In this document: piece after piece, positions 7,960 to 16,818 of the stretch | Layout: every line of letters begins with the position of its first letter | Numbering within the stretch: the stretch's first letter is position 1 | Assembly: GCA_007692585.1 (NCBI GenBank) | Contig: REBU01000036.1 | Coordinates: 38,256 to 102,255 of the forward strand | DNA length: 64,000 nt | Source: Paracoccaceae bacterium | GTDB taxonomy: Bacteria > Pseudomonadota > Alphaproteobacteria > Rhodobacterales > Rhodobacteraceae | Reading direction: 5' to 3' | Made by a program: the position numbers and the translations under genes | The notes under the pieces: generated by a model | What the model was told of the DNA's origin: nothing | The model's database searches: none | The model's input: the letters and a program-made list of their open reading frames with translations, nothing else

Positions 7960-10332
7960 TCAGCCCTGCGCGGCCTCCCAGGTCAGGCCCGGACGGTAGC
8001 GCCGCGTGGCCTGTCCGTTTTCCAGCGCGAAAAGATGCAGCCAGCCGTTGTCAAACAGCGCCCGCACTTGGGGATGGCGGTCCAGAACCCCGGTGATCGC
8101 GTCTTCGGGCGCCTCAACCATGACTGACAGGCGCAGCGGTTCATGGACAAGCCCTGCGCCGTCATGGAGCGCCTGCCATGGCAGACCGGGGCGCAGGATG
8201 CCGCCATTGCCCTGCACGACGCCGATCCCGCCCACGACATTATGGATCAGCTTGTTGCCCCCGCCAAAGACCAGCGGCGCGACGGTCGATCCATAATATT
8301 GCAGGTTGATCCAGCTCGCCACGACCACAGGGGCTGTCAGGATCAGCTCCAGTGTCGCGAAATCCGCATCGGCCTTCCAGTCATAGCTGTGCAGAAAGAC
8401 GCGGCCCTGCAAATCGGCCTTGGCGGTCACGCTGCGCGGCGCGGCGATGAAACCCGCGCAGCCTGCAAGCCCCCATTCGGGGCGCAGCTCGGCCCAGTTG
8501 CGCGCGCGCAAGCTCAGCTCATCGGCCCGCGCGCCCGGCAGCTTCAGCGCCCGTTCACCGCGAGCAATCTTGCCTGCAGCTTTCAGCCATGTTCTGGCCT
8601 GGGCGATATCGGCACTATGTGCGCCTGCCGGGGCATCGCGATAGAGCGTCACCTCATCGGTCACGGTATCATGCAGCGCGGCCAGAAACAGCGTGTCGTC
8701 AGGCAGGGTGATGCCGCGCTCGGGCAGGCCCGCCCGCGTTTCCGGGTCATTGAGCACTGTTGCCAGAACGCGGGCCGAGACTTCGCCCGTCTGCCCGCAG
8801 CACGCCCCGCAATGATAGGCGCTTTCATGGGGGTTGTTCGTGACCTGCGCCCCATGGCCGACCAGCAGCACCAGACGCGCATGACCCGCCGTCATGCTCA
8901 TCGCGCGCAGCACAGCGGCCGCGGTGTCGGCTTTCTGCGCCGCACTCAGCCCGCCTGCGACCTGCGGCATGGGTTCGGGAACCAGCCCCTTGGCCCCAAG
9001 CCCCAGCGTATCCTTGACGAGCTTCCAGCCATAGGCCGGTCCGGCCGCTTCGACGAAGGCGAAGGAAGACACAGCCGCCTGCCGGAACCGCCCCCAGGCG
9101 CGGGTCGCGCGCGCGGCGATACGGAAGCTCTGCTCCTCGGCCTCATCGGCGTGGCTTGTGGTCGTGATCGCTGCATTCAGCAGCGCGGGCAGGTGCTTTT
9201 GCGCCATATCCGTGCCGCGCGCCTGATGAGCGAGCGGCAGACCGAAGAAGCCTGCGAAACCTAGCGTCTCGATTGTGGGGCTTTGCGCCTCAAAGGCGCG
9301 GCGGAAGACTTCGGAGCGCACATCGATGCAGAAAGCCGCTTGCAGGGCCGGGCGCGTGGGCGCGCTTTGCGTCCCTGCAAGCCGCGCGAAAAGGCGACGC
9401 TGATAGGCCCGCTCGGCGGCGTCCTGCGCGATGGCATCGAGCACCTGATCTGCTGTCGGCGCGACCGGTGCTGCATGGGCGTCAACTGTTTTGCGCCAAG
9501 CCTCCGCGACCTGCGGAAAGGCCTTCAGCAGCGCTTCGTCCCAGATCAGCCGGATCGCCAGCAGATCGATCAGGGTCTGGTCGCTCTTGCCTTCCAGCTC
9601 GGCCTGCCACAACAACCAGCGGGCGTGCTGTGCCCAGCCGCCCAGATCCATCAGCAGGCGGTGATAGACCGTCTTCGTAGCCTCGCGCGGCACTTCAAGC
9701 GCCTGCGTGGCGCGCAGCACCGCGCGCTTGGCGGTGTCCGGGGCTGCGGCCACATGCGCGCAAAACCCGGTCAGCCCGGCGATTTCCGGGGCCAGATCAT
9801 GCGTCGCCCAGGCCCGCCACGCGGCAAGCGCGCCGAGGCCGGGGGCAGGGCTCCAGAAGGCCTGGCCCCGGTCGAAATGCCCTGCCGCCCACAGCCCGAA
9901 GCTGCGCGAGATGATGGCTGGCCAATCCCTGCCCGTGGCCTGTGCGACCAGATCGGCCACGGTCGGCAGGGCCTGCGGCGCAGGCGCGGGCCGGGACAGG
10001 GCCGGGGCGACCTGTGCGGGATCAGCGGGCTTGAGCGGATGGACGCAAGCCTGCCAGGCGGCAGCGATATCGGCATCGGTGATCTCACCTGCAGCGATCC
10101 GGGCGGTGAAATCCGCGCGCGCGCGGGTCATGGGCGCGCCAGCCACGCGCGCAAGCCGTGCCGCTGTCTGCGCCAGATCCTGCGCGCTCTGGCCGAGATA
10201 CGGATTGACCGCCACAGTCGCATCGAGCGGGAAGGCGGGCGGAATGGCCCGCGCAGCGGCCTCGGCTGCGGCAAGCGCATCGGAAATGAAATCGGCGCTC
10301 AGTCTGTCGTGCTTCATGAACATCTTGGTCAT
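7960..10332 (-). CDS. dabA: DabA, inorganic carbon uptake subunit (DUF2309)
   Basis: The protein has 790 residues, the normal DabA size. It carries the beta-carbonic-anhydrase-like zinc site described for DabA: Cys335 and Asp337 in FCIDVRSE, then His493 in VGHGAQ and Cys508 in YHCGACCG, with the same 15-residue His-Cys spacing as the characterised Halothiobacillus protein. With DabB it couples CO2 hydration to an ion gradient and accumulates bicarbonate at the cytoplasmic side of the membrane. The start is uncertain within a few codons: ATG at 10332, 10323 or 10317, with AAAGG upstream favouring 10323. It follows dabB by only 13 bases. Confidence 0.93.
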   Translation of the reverse strand: MTKMFMKHDRLSADFISDALAAAEAAARAIPPAFPLDATVAVNPYLGQSAQDLAQTAARLARVAGAPMTRARADFTARIAAGEITDADIAAAWQACVHPLKPADPAQVAPALSRPAPAPQALPTVADLVAQATGRDWPAIISRSFGLWAAGHFDRGQAFWSPAPGLGALAAWRAWATHDLAPEIAGLTGFCAHVAAAPDTAKRAVLRATQALEVPREATKTVYHRLLMDLGGWAQHARWLLWQAELEGKSDQTLIDLLAIRLIWDEALLKAFPQVAEAWRKTVDAHAAPVAPTADQVLDAIAQDAAERAYQRRLFARLAGTQSAPTRPALQAAFCIDVRSEVFRRAFEAQSPTIETLGFAGFFGLPLAHQARGTDMAQKHLPALLNAAITTTSHADEAEEQSFRIAARATRAWGRFRQAAVSSFAFVEAAGPAYGWKLVKDTLGLGAKGLVPEPMPQVAGGLSAAQKADTAAAVLRAMSMTAGHARLVLLVGHGAQVTNNPHESAYHCGACCGQTGEVSARVLATVLNDPETRAGLPERGITLPDDTLFLAALHDTVTDEVTLYRDAPAGAHSADIAQARTWLKAAGKIARGERALKLPGARADELSLRARNWAELRPEWGLAGCAGFIAAPRSVTAKADLQGRVFLHSYDWKADADFATLELILTAPVVVASWINLQYYGSTVAPLVFGGGNKLIHNVVGGIGVVQGNGGILRPGLPWQALHDGAGLVHEPLRLSVMVEAPEDAITGVLDRHPQVRALFDNGWLHLFALENGQATRRYRPGLTWEAAQG

Positions 10333-10345
10333 CCTTTGCAGGCCA

Positions 10346-11905
10346 TCAATGCTTCAGGGTCACGCGCAGCCCGCCGATGGCACGGTCGAGCAAGGCGTTC
10401 AGATAAAGGCCGTTGGCGATATGCACTCTGAGCCCGGCGGTTGCGGGATGATGCGCCCAGAGCGGGAACAGCGCCTGCGCCACGGCCACGCCGCCGAATG
10501 ACAGGACAGCCAGCACGATCAGCGCCCATTCCAGCGGGCCTGCGACCGGGGGGGCAGGCAGATGCGCGGCCCAGAGCGCCTCGGCCAATGTATGGAACGC
10601 GAAATAGGCCACGGCTGCCCCAAGCGACGCGGCAAGCGTGCGCAGCGTCAGCGCTTTGGGCGCGGCGTCAGCCAGACCCTGCGCCACCAGATAGGCGACA
10701 CCGAAAATCAGGATCGCGCCCAAGGCCAGCGCCTGTGCGGATTTCGGCCCCAGCGTGGCCGCAAAGCCCAATGCGACCAGCGCATAAAGCGCCAGCGCCA
10801 GCGCGAAGGATTTGCCCACGGCGGACAGATCCGGTGCGGCAATCGGGCCAGGGCGGCGCACGGCCAGCACAGCCTGGATAGCGCCGCCTGAGGAAAGGAA
10901 GGCATGCGCCTTGTAGAGCGAATGCGCAACAATGTGCAAAAGTGCCAGCGCCCAGAGCCCAAGCCCGCATTGCAAGAGCATGAAACCCATCTGCGCCACC
11001 GTTGACCACGCGAGCGCGGTCTTGACCGCACTCTGGGTCAGCATCACCACCGCCCCGAAAAGCGCGGTCAGCCCGCCCAGCATCACCAGCGCGGCCATCG
11101 CGCCCGCGCTGGCCTGGATCAGCCCGGAGGTGACGATCAACAGCATGCCGCCGGCATTGATGATCCCCGCATGCAGCAACGCCGAGACAGGTGTGGGCGC
11201 TTCCATCACTTCGGTCAGCCATCCATGCAGCGGAAAGGCGGCGGTCTTGAAGACGGCGCTCAGCACCACAAGCGCCACAGCCGCATGTCCCATCGGGGTC
11301 AGACCCTCTGCCGCTGCAGCGTTGAGCACTGCGAGCGAGACACTGCCGTAGCTCTGCACCAGCAGCAGCGTGGCCAGAACCAGCGCCGCATCCCCGGCCC
11401 CCCAGACCAGCGAGAATTTGGCTGCGGCGCGACGCGCTTCGGGGCGGTCGGGGTAAAATAGCAGCAATTGCCGCATCACCAGCCCGATGGCGACGAAACA
11501 CGCGATCAGCATCGGCAAACTTGCGGCCTGTACCAGCAAGAGAACCGAGGCCAGCGCCGCCAGCATCCAGCCATGGAACGCGCCCTCGCGTGCCTCGCCG
11601 TCCAGATAACTGCGGGAATACCGCACAACCACCCAGCCGACGAAAGCGACCAGCACCGTCATCGTCGCGCTGACCGCATCGAGCCGGACCGCCAGAACAT
11701 CCCCCATCAGCGCCATGTTGGCGGGGCCAGATATGAGCAACTGGAGCGCGCCCCCGAGCGCAAGCCCGAGCGCGCCGAGCGTTGCCGCTTCGGCCATCCG
11801 CGGCAACAGGCCCGGCCGTCGCCCTGTGTGTCGCGTGAACACCAGCGCCATGCTCAGAACCACAAGCGGGGATAGCAGCGAAAAGACTGGAAGCGTCATG
11901 GGCAT
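10346..11905 (-). CDS. dabB: DabB, NuoL/MrpA-like membrane subunit of the inorganic carbon pump
   Basis: The protein has 519 residues and about 13-14 hydrophobic segments, related to proton-translocating antiporter subunits of complex I. Typical residues are the helix-breaking lysine/histidine-rich run FPLHGWLTEVMEAPTPVSALLHAG (shown here only in name; it begins near residue 205) that marks the family. The start is ATG 11905 or ATG 11899; a GAGGAG site spaced about nine bases favours 11899. It supplies the ion-conducting part for DabA. A bare NuoL-type gene beside a DUF2309 gene is the dab signature, which excludes complex I. The promoter region is shared with the divergent LysR gene. Confidence 0.92.
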   Translation of the reverse strand: MPMTLPVFSLLSPLVVLSMALVFTRHTGRRPGLLPRMAEAATLGALGLALGGALQLLISGPANMALMGDVLAVRLDAVSATMTVLVAFVGWVVVRYSRSYLDGEAREGAFHGWMLAALASVLLLVQAASLPMLIACFVAIGLVMRQLLLFYPDRPEARRAAAKFSLVWGAGDAALVLATLLLVQSYGSVSLAVLNAAAAEGLTPMGHAAVALVVLSAVFKTAAFPLHGWLTEVMEAPTPVSALLHAGIINAGGMLLIVTSGLIQASAGAMAALVMLGGLTALFGAVVMLTQSAVKTALAWSTVAQMGFMLLQCGLGLWALALLHIVAHSLYKAHAFLSSGGAIQAVLAVRRPGPIAAPDLSAVGKSFALALALYALVALGFAATLGPKSAQALALGAILIFGVAYLVAQGLADAAPKALTLRTLAASLGAAVAYFAFHTLAEALWAAHLPAPPVAGPLEWALIVLAVLSFGGVAVAQALFPLWAHHPATAGLRVHIANGLYLNALLDRAIGGLRVTLKH

Positions 11906-11981
11906 CCTCTCCTCTGTGAATCGGTCTTGCGGAGATAGGATGGTTCGAACATAAATAATAATACATATTTTTCTTGTAAGC

Positions 11982-11998
11982 GTTCTGAAATATAGAAC
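11982..11998. promoter_or_regulatory. LysR-type operator candidate between dabB and its regulator
   Basis: A perfect inverted repeat GTTCT-N7-AGAAC (11982-11998) contains the T-N11-A core (T11984, A11996) expected for LysR-family sites. It ends five bases before the regulator's ATG and lies in an AT-rich 97-base gap in otherwise GC-rich DNA. A second short palindrome, GTTCGAAC (11943-11950), lies on the dabB side. Positions suggest autorepression of the regulator and control of dabBA from one region. Seen in sequence; binding is inferred. Confidence 0.55.
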
Positions 11999-12002
11999 AC
12001 TC

Positions 12003-12881
12003 ATGCAGCTTAATCTCCATCACCTCCGACTGTTCCGCGCGATAGCACGCGATGGCACGCTGACGGGTGCAGCGCGCAGCCTCAATATCTCGCAATCCGC
12101 GATTTCGACCCAGTTACGGGCGCTCGAAGCCGCATTGGGCCATGACCTGTTCGAGCGGCGCGGGCGCGGTTTGCTGTTGACCGAGGCAGGGCGGATCGCG
12201 CTTGATCATGCCGAAGCGATTTTCCGCACGGCAGATGATCTCACGGCGACGCTTGCGCAGGTGGGGCGCGCGCGCCAGGTGCTGCGCGTCGGCGCGCTTT
12301 CGACCTTGTCGCGCAATTTCCTGATCGGATTTGTTGCGCCCTTGATCGGGCGTGCGGATGTGGAACTGGTGTTGCGCTCGGGCGCGCAGCCTGACCTGAT
12401 GCACGGGCTGGACTCGCTGGCGCTCGATATCGTGCTGACCAATCTTGCGCCCGCGCGCGATGCCGCCAGCCCCTATCTGGTGCAGGCTCTGTCCGAGCAG
12501 CCAGTCAGTGTCGTGGGCTTCCCGCGTGACGCGCCCGCGCGTCAATCCGTGGCCGAGGTGCTGAGCACGGAGCCGCTGATTCTGCCGACCCCGGAATCGG
12601 GCCTGCGCGCGAGTTTTGACAACCTGACCGAACGGCTGGGCATCACCCCGCTGATCGCTGCCGAGGCCGATGACATGGCCACCCTGCGCCTGCTTGCGCG
12701 CGCAGGGGCGGGGCTTGCGGTGTTGCCGCCCATCGTCGTGCGCGATGAGTTGCAATCGGGATTTCTGGTCGAACGCGCCAAGCTCGACGGGCTGAGCGAG
12801 CGCTTTCTGGCCGTGACGCTGCGGCGTCGTTTTCCCAATCCTCTGGTCGCCGAAGTCCTGGCGCAAGCGGATCGGGGCTGA
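12003..12881 (+). CDS. LysR-family regulator, probable controller of dabBA
   Basis: The protein has 292 residues. It has a winged helix-turn-helix at about residues 3-62 (LHHLRLFRAIARDGTLTGAA, then SQSAISTQLRALE) and a substrate-binding-like effector domain from about 92 to the end. It is transcribed divergently from dabBA, the usual arrangement for a LysR regulator and its target, and a dyad operator lies directly before its start. CbbR-type regulators control CO2 fixation in related bacteria, and a CO2-status role is a reasonable inference here. No inducer can be read from the sequence. Confidence 0.86.
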   Translation: MQLNLHHLRLFRAIARDGTLTGAARSLNISQSAISTQLRALEAALGHDLFERRGRGLLLTEAGRIALDHAEAIFRTADDLTATLAQVGRARQVLRVGALSTLSRNFLIGFVAPLIGRADVELVLRSGAQPDLMHGLDSLALDIVLTNLAPARDAASPYLVQALSEQPVSVVGFPRDAPARQSVAEVLSTEPLILPTPESGLRASFDNLTERLGITPLIAAEADDMATLRLLARAGAGLAVLPPIVVRDELQSGFLVERAKLDGLSERFLAVTLRRRFPNPLVAEVLAQADRG

Positions 12882-12989
12882 AGGATCCGTCACGCGGGCG
12901 CGGCCTGAAATACCCCTGCAAGAATCGCCATTCACACTTCCGAAGCCTGCGTCTATCGTGCGGCGCAGCAAATACCGAGGAGGATGAGG

Positions 12990-14489
12990 ATGAAAGAGCT
13001 TTCGCATTGGATCGACGGCAAACATGTCGCAGGCACATCCGGGCGCTTTGCCGATGTGTTCAACCCGGCGACGGGCGAGGTGCAGGCACGCGTGCCGCTG
13101 GCGTCGAAAGCCGAGCTTGACGATGCCGTGGCGCGTGCCGCCGTGGCACAGCGCGCCTGGGGCGCGACCAACCCGCAAAAACGCGCGCGGGTGATGATGG
13201 CCGCTGTCGGTCTGATCAATCGCGATATGGACAAGCTGGCCGAGGCGCTGTCCTCAGAGCATGGCAAGACCTTCGTCGATGCCAAGGGCGATGTGCAGCG
13301 CGGCCTGGAAGTGATCGAATTCTGCATCGGCGCGCCGCATCTGTTGAAGGGCGAGTTCACCGACAGCGCAGGCCCGGGCATCGATATGTATTCCATGCGC
13401 CAGCCGCTGGGCGTGGTCGCAGGCATCACACCGTTCAACTTCCCGGCCATGATCCCGCTGTGGAAAATGGGCCCGGCGCTGGCTTGCGGCAATGCGATGA
13501 TCCTCAAACCGTCCGAGCGCGACCCGTCCGTGCCCTTGATGCTGGCCGAGATCTTCAAGGAAGCCGGGCTCCCCGACGGGGTATTGCAGGTCGTCAATGG
13601 CGACAAGGAGTCGGTCGACGCGATCCTCGACAACCCGGTGATCCAGGCCGTGGGTTTCGTGGGCTCGACCCCCATTGCGCATTACATCTATCACCGCGCC
13701 GCCGAGACCGGGAAGCGCGCGCAATGCTTCGGCGGTGCCAAGAACCACATGATCATCATGCCAGATGCCGATATGGATCAGGCCGCAGATGCGCTGATCG
13801 GCGCGGGCTATGGCGCGGCAGGCGAGCGCTGCATGGCGATCTCGGTCGCGGTCCCTGTGGGCGATGGCACGGCCGATGCGCTGCGCGAACGGCTGGTGCC
13901 GAAGATCGAAGCGCTTAAGGTCGGGCCATGGACCGCAGGCGATGATGTCGATTACGGCCCCGTTGTCACGGCGGCCGCCAAGGAAAACATCCTGCGGCTG
14001 GTCGAAAGCGGGGTCGAGCAAGGTGCGGAACTGGTCGTCGACGGGCGCAACTTCAGCCTGCAGGGCTATGAGGACGGCTTTTTCGTCGGCCCGCATTTCT
14101 TCGATCATGTGACCACTGACATGGACATCTATCGCAAGGAAATCTTCGGCCCGGTCCTGTCGATGGTGCGCGCCAAGACCTATGACGAGGCGATCAGCAT
14201 GGCGATGGACCACGAATACGGCAATGGCACCGCGATCTACACCCGCGATGGCGACACCGCGCGCGATTTCGCAAGCCGGATCAATATCGGGATGGTGGGC
14301 ATCAATGTGCCGATCCCGGTGCCGCTGGCCTATCACACATTTGGCGGCTGGAAGAAATCGGGCTTTGGTGACTTGAACCAGCATGGGCCGGACGCCTTCC
14401 GCTTCTACACGCGCACCAAGACAGTGACGGCGCGCTGGCCCTCGGGGATCAAGGAAGGCGCTGCCTTCAACTTCAAGGCCATGGACTGA
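12990..14489 (+). CDS. mmsA: Methylmalonate-semialdehyde dehydrogenase, CoA-acylating
   Basis: The protein has 499 residues from the ATG at 12990, which has AGGAGG about six bases upstream; the ATG at 12984 overlaps that site. Aldehyde dehydrogenase features are the cofactor-binding ITPFNFPAMIP (146-156), the run GFVGSTPIA (222-230) and the catalytic cysteine C281 in GAAGERCMAIS. The form of these motifs, and the fact that a GERCMA replaces the usual GQxC, are specific to MmsA. It converts (S)-methylmalonate semialdehyde to propionyl-CoA with NAD and CoA, the last step of valine degradation, and may also act on malonate semialdehyde. First gene of the valine block but separated from the next gene by a terminator-like hairpin. 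Confidence 0.93.
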   Translation: MKELSHWIDGKHVAGTSGRFADVFNPATGEVQARVPLASKAELDDAVARAAVAQRAWGATNPQKRARVMMAAVGLINRDMDKLAEALSSEHGKTFVDAKGDVQRGLEVIEFCIGAPHLLKGEFTDSAGPGIDMYSMRQPLGVVAGITPFNFPAMIPLWKMGPALACGNAMILKPSERDPSVPLMLAEIFKEAGLPDGVLQVVNGDKESVDAILDNPVIQAVGFVGSTPIAHYIYHRAAETGKRAQCFGGAKNHMIIMPDADMDQAADALIGAGYGAAGERCMAISVAVPVGDGTADALRERLVPKIEALKVGPWTAGDDVDYGPVVTAAAKENILRLVESGVEQGAELVVDGRNFSLQGYEDGFFVGPHFFDHVTTDMDIYRKEIFGPVLSMVRAKTYDEAISMAMDHEYGNGTAIYTRDGDTARDFASRINIGMVGINVPIPVPLAYHTFGGWKKSGFGDLNQHGPDAFRFYTRTKTVTARWPSGIKEGAAFNFKAMD

Positions 14490-14498
14490 GCGAAAAAA

Positions 14499-14537
14499 GG
14501 GGGCCTGTGCGGCCCCCTCTTGGCGCTGAAGCGCCAA
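14499..14537 (+). terminator. Terminator-like double hairpin after mmsA
   Basis: Nine bases after the mmsA stop lies a stem of seven pairs, GGGGGCC (14499-14505) with GGCCCCC (14511-14517), loop TGTGC, preceded by six A and followed by TCTT. Directly behind it is a second perfect stem, TTGGCGCT (14520-14527) with AGCGCCAA (14530-14537). The first is a fair intrinsic terminator with a short T run, and would work partly in both directions. It may attenuate read-through from mmsA into the acyl-CoA dehydrogenase gene. Confidence 0.6.
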
Positions 14538-14540
14538 TTC

Positions 14541-14572
14541 ACCCCCGCAGGATATTTGGGCAAGGATGAAAT
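14541..14572 (+). repeat. Possible Rhodobacterales interspersed intergenic element
   Basis: Behind the double hairpin lies a stretch that begins ACCCCCGCAGGATATTTGGG and continues to a GATGAA core. I recognise this type of sequence (CCCGCAGGATATTT...AAGATGAA) from gene-end regions of Rhodobacterales genomes, where it seems to recur; that is recollection and was not searched. Only one copy is present in this window. Confidence 0.35.
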
Positions 14573-14626
14573 ATTGCTGAAAGATTCGCCGATTAGGGCA
14601 GGTGGGCGCAGGTCAGGGAGGGTGCG

Positions 14627-15772
14627 ATGGAGTTCAATCTGAGCGAGGAATCTCAGGCGATTTTCGACATGGCGCGCGATTTCGGACAGGAGCAGATCGC
14701 GCCCCATGCCCGCGATTGGGAAGCGCAGGGCACGATCCCGAAAGCGCTCTGGGCACAATTTGCCGAGTTGGGCTTCGGTGGGCTTTATGTGCGCGAAGAC
14801 TCGGGCGGGGCAGGGCTGTCGCGGCTTGACGCGACGCTGATTTTTGAAGCGCTCTCGATGGCCTGCCCCTCGGTCGCGGCGTTTTTGTCGATCCACAATA
14901 TGTGCGCGGCGATGATCGACAAATTCGGCTCCGATCAGATGCGCGCCGAGTTGCTGCCCAAGGTCGTGGGACTGGACTGTTTCATGTCCTATTGCCTGAC
15001 CGAACCCGGCTCAGGCTCGGATGCGGCGGCGCTCAAGACACGGGCCGCGCGCGACAATGAAGGTTATGTGCTTGACGGGACCAAGGCGTTCATTTCGGGC
15101 GGGGGGTATTCGGACGGATATATCGTCATGGCCCGGACGGGCGAGGCCGGGCCCAAAGGTATTTCGGCGCTGGTCGTGATGGATGGCGCGCCGGGGCTGA
15201 GTTTCGGGGGGCTCGAAGACAAGATGGGCTGGCGTTCGCAGCCCACGCGACAGGTGCAGTTCGATGCCTGCCGGGTCGGGGCAGAGGCGCTTCTGGGCGA
15301 GGAAGGTCAGGGGTTTCGCTACGCGATGGCGGGGCTTGACGGCGGGCGGCTGAATATCGCGGCCTGTTCGCTGGGCGGCGCACAGGCGGCACTTGACGCG
15401 ACCCTGACCTATCTGGGCGAGCGCCGGGCCTTCGGGCAGACGCTCGACCAGTTTCAGGCGCTGCAATTCCGCCTTGCCGATATGGAGATCGAATTGCAGG
15501 CCGCCCGCATCCTGCTGCGCCAGGCAGCCTGGAAGCTTGATCACGGCGCGCCGGATGCCACCAAATACTGTGCCATGGCCAAGAAATTCGTGACCGAGGC
15601 GGGCAGCCGTGTCGCGGATCAATGCCTGCAACTGCATGGGGGCTACGGCTATCTGGCCGATTACGGGATCGAGAAGCTGGTGCGAGATCTGCGCGTGCAT
15701 CAGATCCTTGAGGGCACAAACGAGATCATGCGCCTGATCGTGGCGCGGCAGATGCTGGCGGCGCGCGGATGA
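14627..15772 (+). CDS. Acyl-CoA dehydrogenase, probably isobutyryl-CoA dehydrogenase
   Basis: The protein has 381 residues, typical for the family. Visible marks are the FAD-binding CLTEPGSGSDAA (about residues 124-135), the run KAFISGG, the C-terminal signature around GGYGYLADYGIEKLVRD and the catalytic base Glu362 in LEGTNEIMR. It oxidises isobutyryl-CoA to methacrylyl-CoA, passing electrons to ETF. The substrate is inferred from position: the following genes encode the next two valine-specific enzymes, and the stop overlaps the next start by four bases. Confidence 0.88.
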   Translation: MEFNLSEESQAIFDMARDFGQEQIAPHARDWEAQGTIPKALWAQFAELGFGGLYVREDSGGAGLSRLDATLIFEALSMACPSVAAFLSIHNMCAAMIDKFGSDQMRAELLPKVVGLDCFMSYCLTEPGSGSDAAALKTRAARDNEGYVLDGTKAFISGGGYSDGYIVMARTGEAGPKGISALVVMDGAPGLSFGGLEDKMGWRSQPTRQVQFDACRVGAEALLGEEGQGFRYAMAGLDGGRLNIAACSLGGAQAALDATLTYLGERRAFGQTLDQFQALQFRLADMEIELQAARILLRQAAWKLDHGAPDATKYCAMAKKFVTEAGSRVADQCLQLHGGYGYLADYGIEKLVRDLRVHQILEGTNEIMRLIVARQMLAARG

Positions 15773-16818
15773 GCGATGTTGTGATCCGCCGCGAAGGCCA
15801 TGCGGGCCGGATCACGCTGACCCGCCCCAAGGCGCTTAATGCGCTTAGCTATGAGATGTGTCTGGAAATTGACGCAGCCTTGCAGGCATGGGCGCAGGAC
15901 CGCGCCGTGTTGTTGGTCGTAATCGATGCCGAGGGCGACAAGGCCTTTTGCGCCGGCGGCGATATTGCTGATATCTACGCCACAGGCCGCGCGGGCGATT
16001 ACAGCTATGCCCGCCGCTTCTGGCGCGACGAATACCGCATGAATGCGCGTATCGCTGAATACCCCAAAGCCGTGGTCAGCTTCCTGCAAGGCTTCACCAT
16101 GGGTGGCGGCGTCGGGCTTGGCTGCCATGCCAGCCACCGCGTGGTCGGGGACAGCAGCCAGATTGCCATGCCGGAATGTGGCATCGGGCTGGTGCCGGAT
16201 GTGGGCGGCTCGCTTCTGCTTGCGCGCGCGCCCGGCCAGCTTGGCGCCTATCTGGGGCTGACTGGCGCGCGGATGGGGCCGGGGGATGCGATCCGCGCGG
16301 GCTTTGCCGATCTCTACAGGTCCGAGGCCGATTGGCCGCAGATCAAGGCCGCGCTGATTGAGACTGGCGATATCGCGGAGCTGACCGGCGCGCCGCCCCC
16401 GGAGGCGTCCTTGGCGGCAGAGGCTGCGCTGATCGATACGGCCTTCGGGCGGGACACGCTTGCGGCGGTCGTGGACGCGCTCGCGGCCTCGGACAGCGCT
16501 TTCGCGCAGCGCGCGCTGGCGGCAGTGTTGCGCAATTCGCCGCTTGCGATGGCTTGCGCGCTCGCCATGCTGCGCCGCTTGCAGGCCACTGACACGATCC
16601 GCACGGCGCTTGCTCTGGAATACCGCTTCACGCATCGCGCGCTGGGCGCATCTGATTTTCTGGAAGGCATCCGCGCGGCCATCATCGACCGGGACCGCAG
16701 CCCGGGCTGGCGCCATGCCCGCGTCGGTGATGTCACGCAGGCCGAGGTCGCAGCGATGCTGGCCGCGCTCGGTGCAGAAGAACTGAGCTTCGAGACGAGG
16801 GAGGAGCGCACGCAATGA
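15769..16818 (+). CDS. 3-hydroxyisobutyryl-CoA hydrolase
   Basis: The protein has 349 residues and the crotonase fold. It is longer than enoyl-CoA hydratases (about 260) and carries the hydrolase-type features: the oxyanion-hole runs KAFCAGGDI (about 61-69) and GFTMGGGVGLG (about 109-119), then MPECGIGLVPDVGGS with the conserved Glu and Asp of the hydrolase subfamily. It releases 3-hydroxyisobutyrate from its CoA ester, protecting the cell from methacrylyl-CoA. Translationally coupled to both neighbours by four-base overlaps. Confidence 0.92.
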   Translation: MSDVVIRREGHAGRITLTRPKALNALSYEMCLEIDAALQAWAQDRAVLLVVIDAEGDKAFCAGGDIADIYATGRAGDYSYARRFWRDEYRMNARIAEYPKAVVSFLQGFTMGGGVGLGCHASHRVVGDSSQIAMPECGIGLVPDVGGSLLLARAPGQLGAYLGLTGARMGPGDAIRAGFADLYRSEADWPQIKAALIETGDIAELTGAPPPEASLAAEAALIDTAFGRDTLAAVVDALAASDSAFAQRALAAVLRNSPLAMACALAMLRRLQATDTIRTALALEYRFTHRALGASDFLEGIRAAIIDRDRSPGWRHARVGDVTQAEVAAMLAALGAEELSFETREERTQ

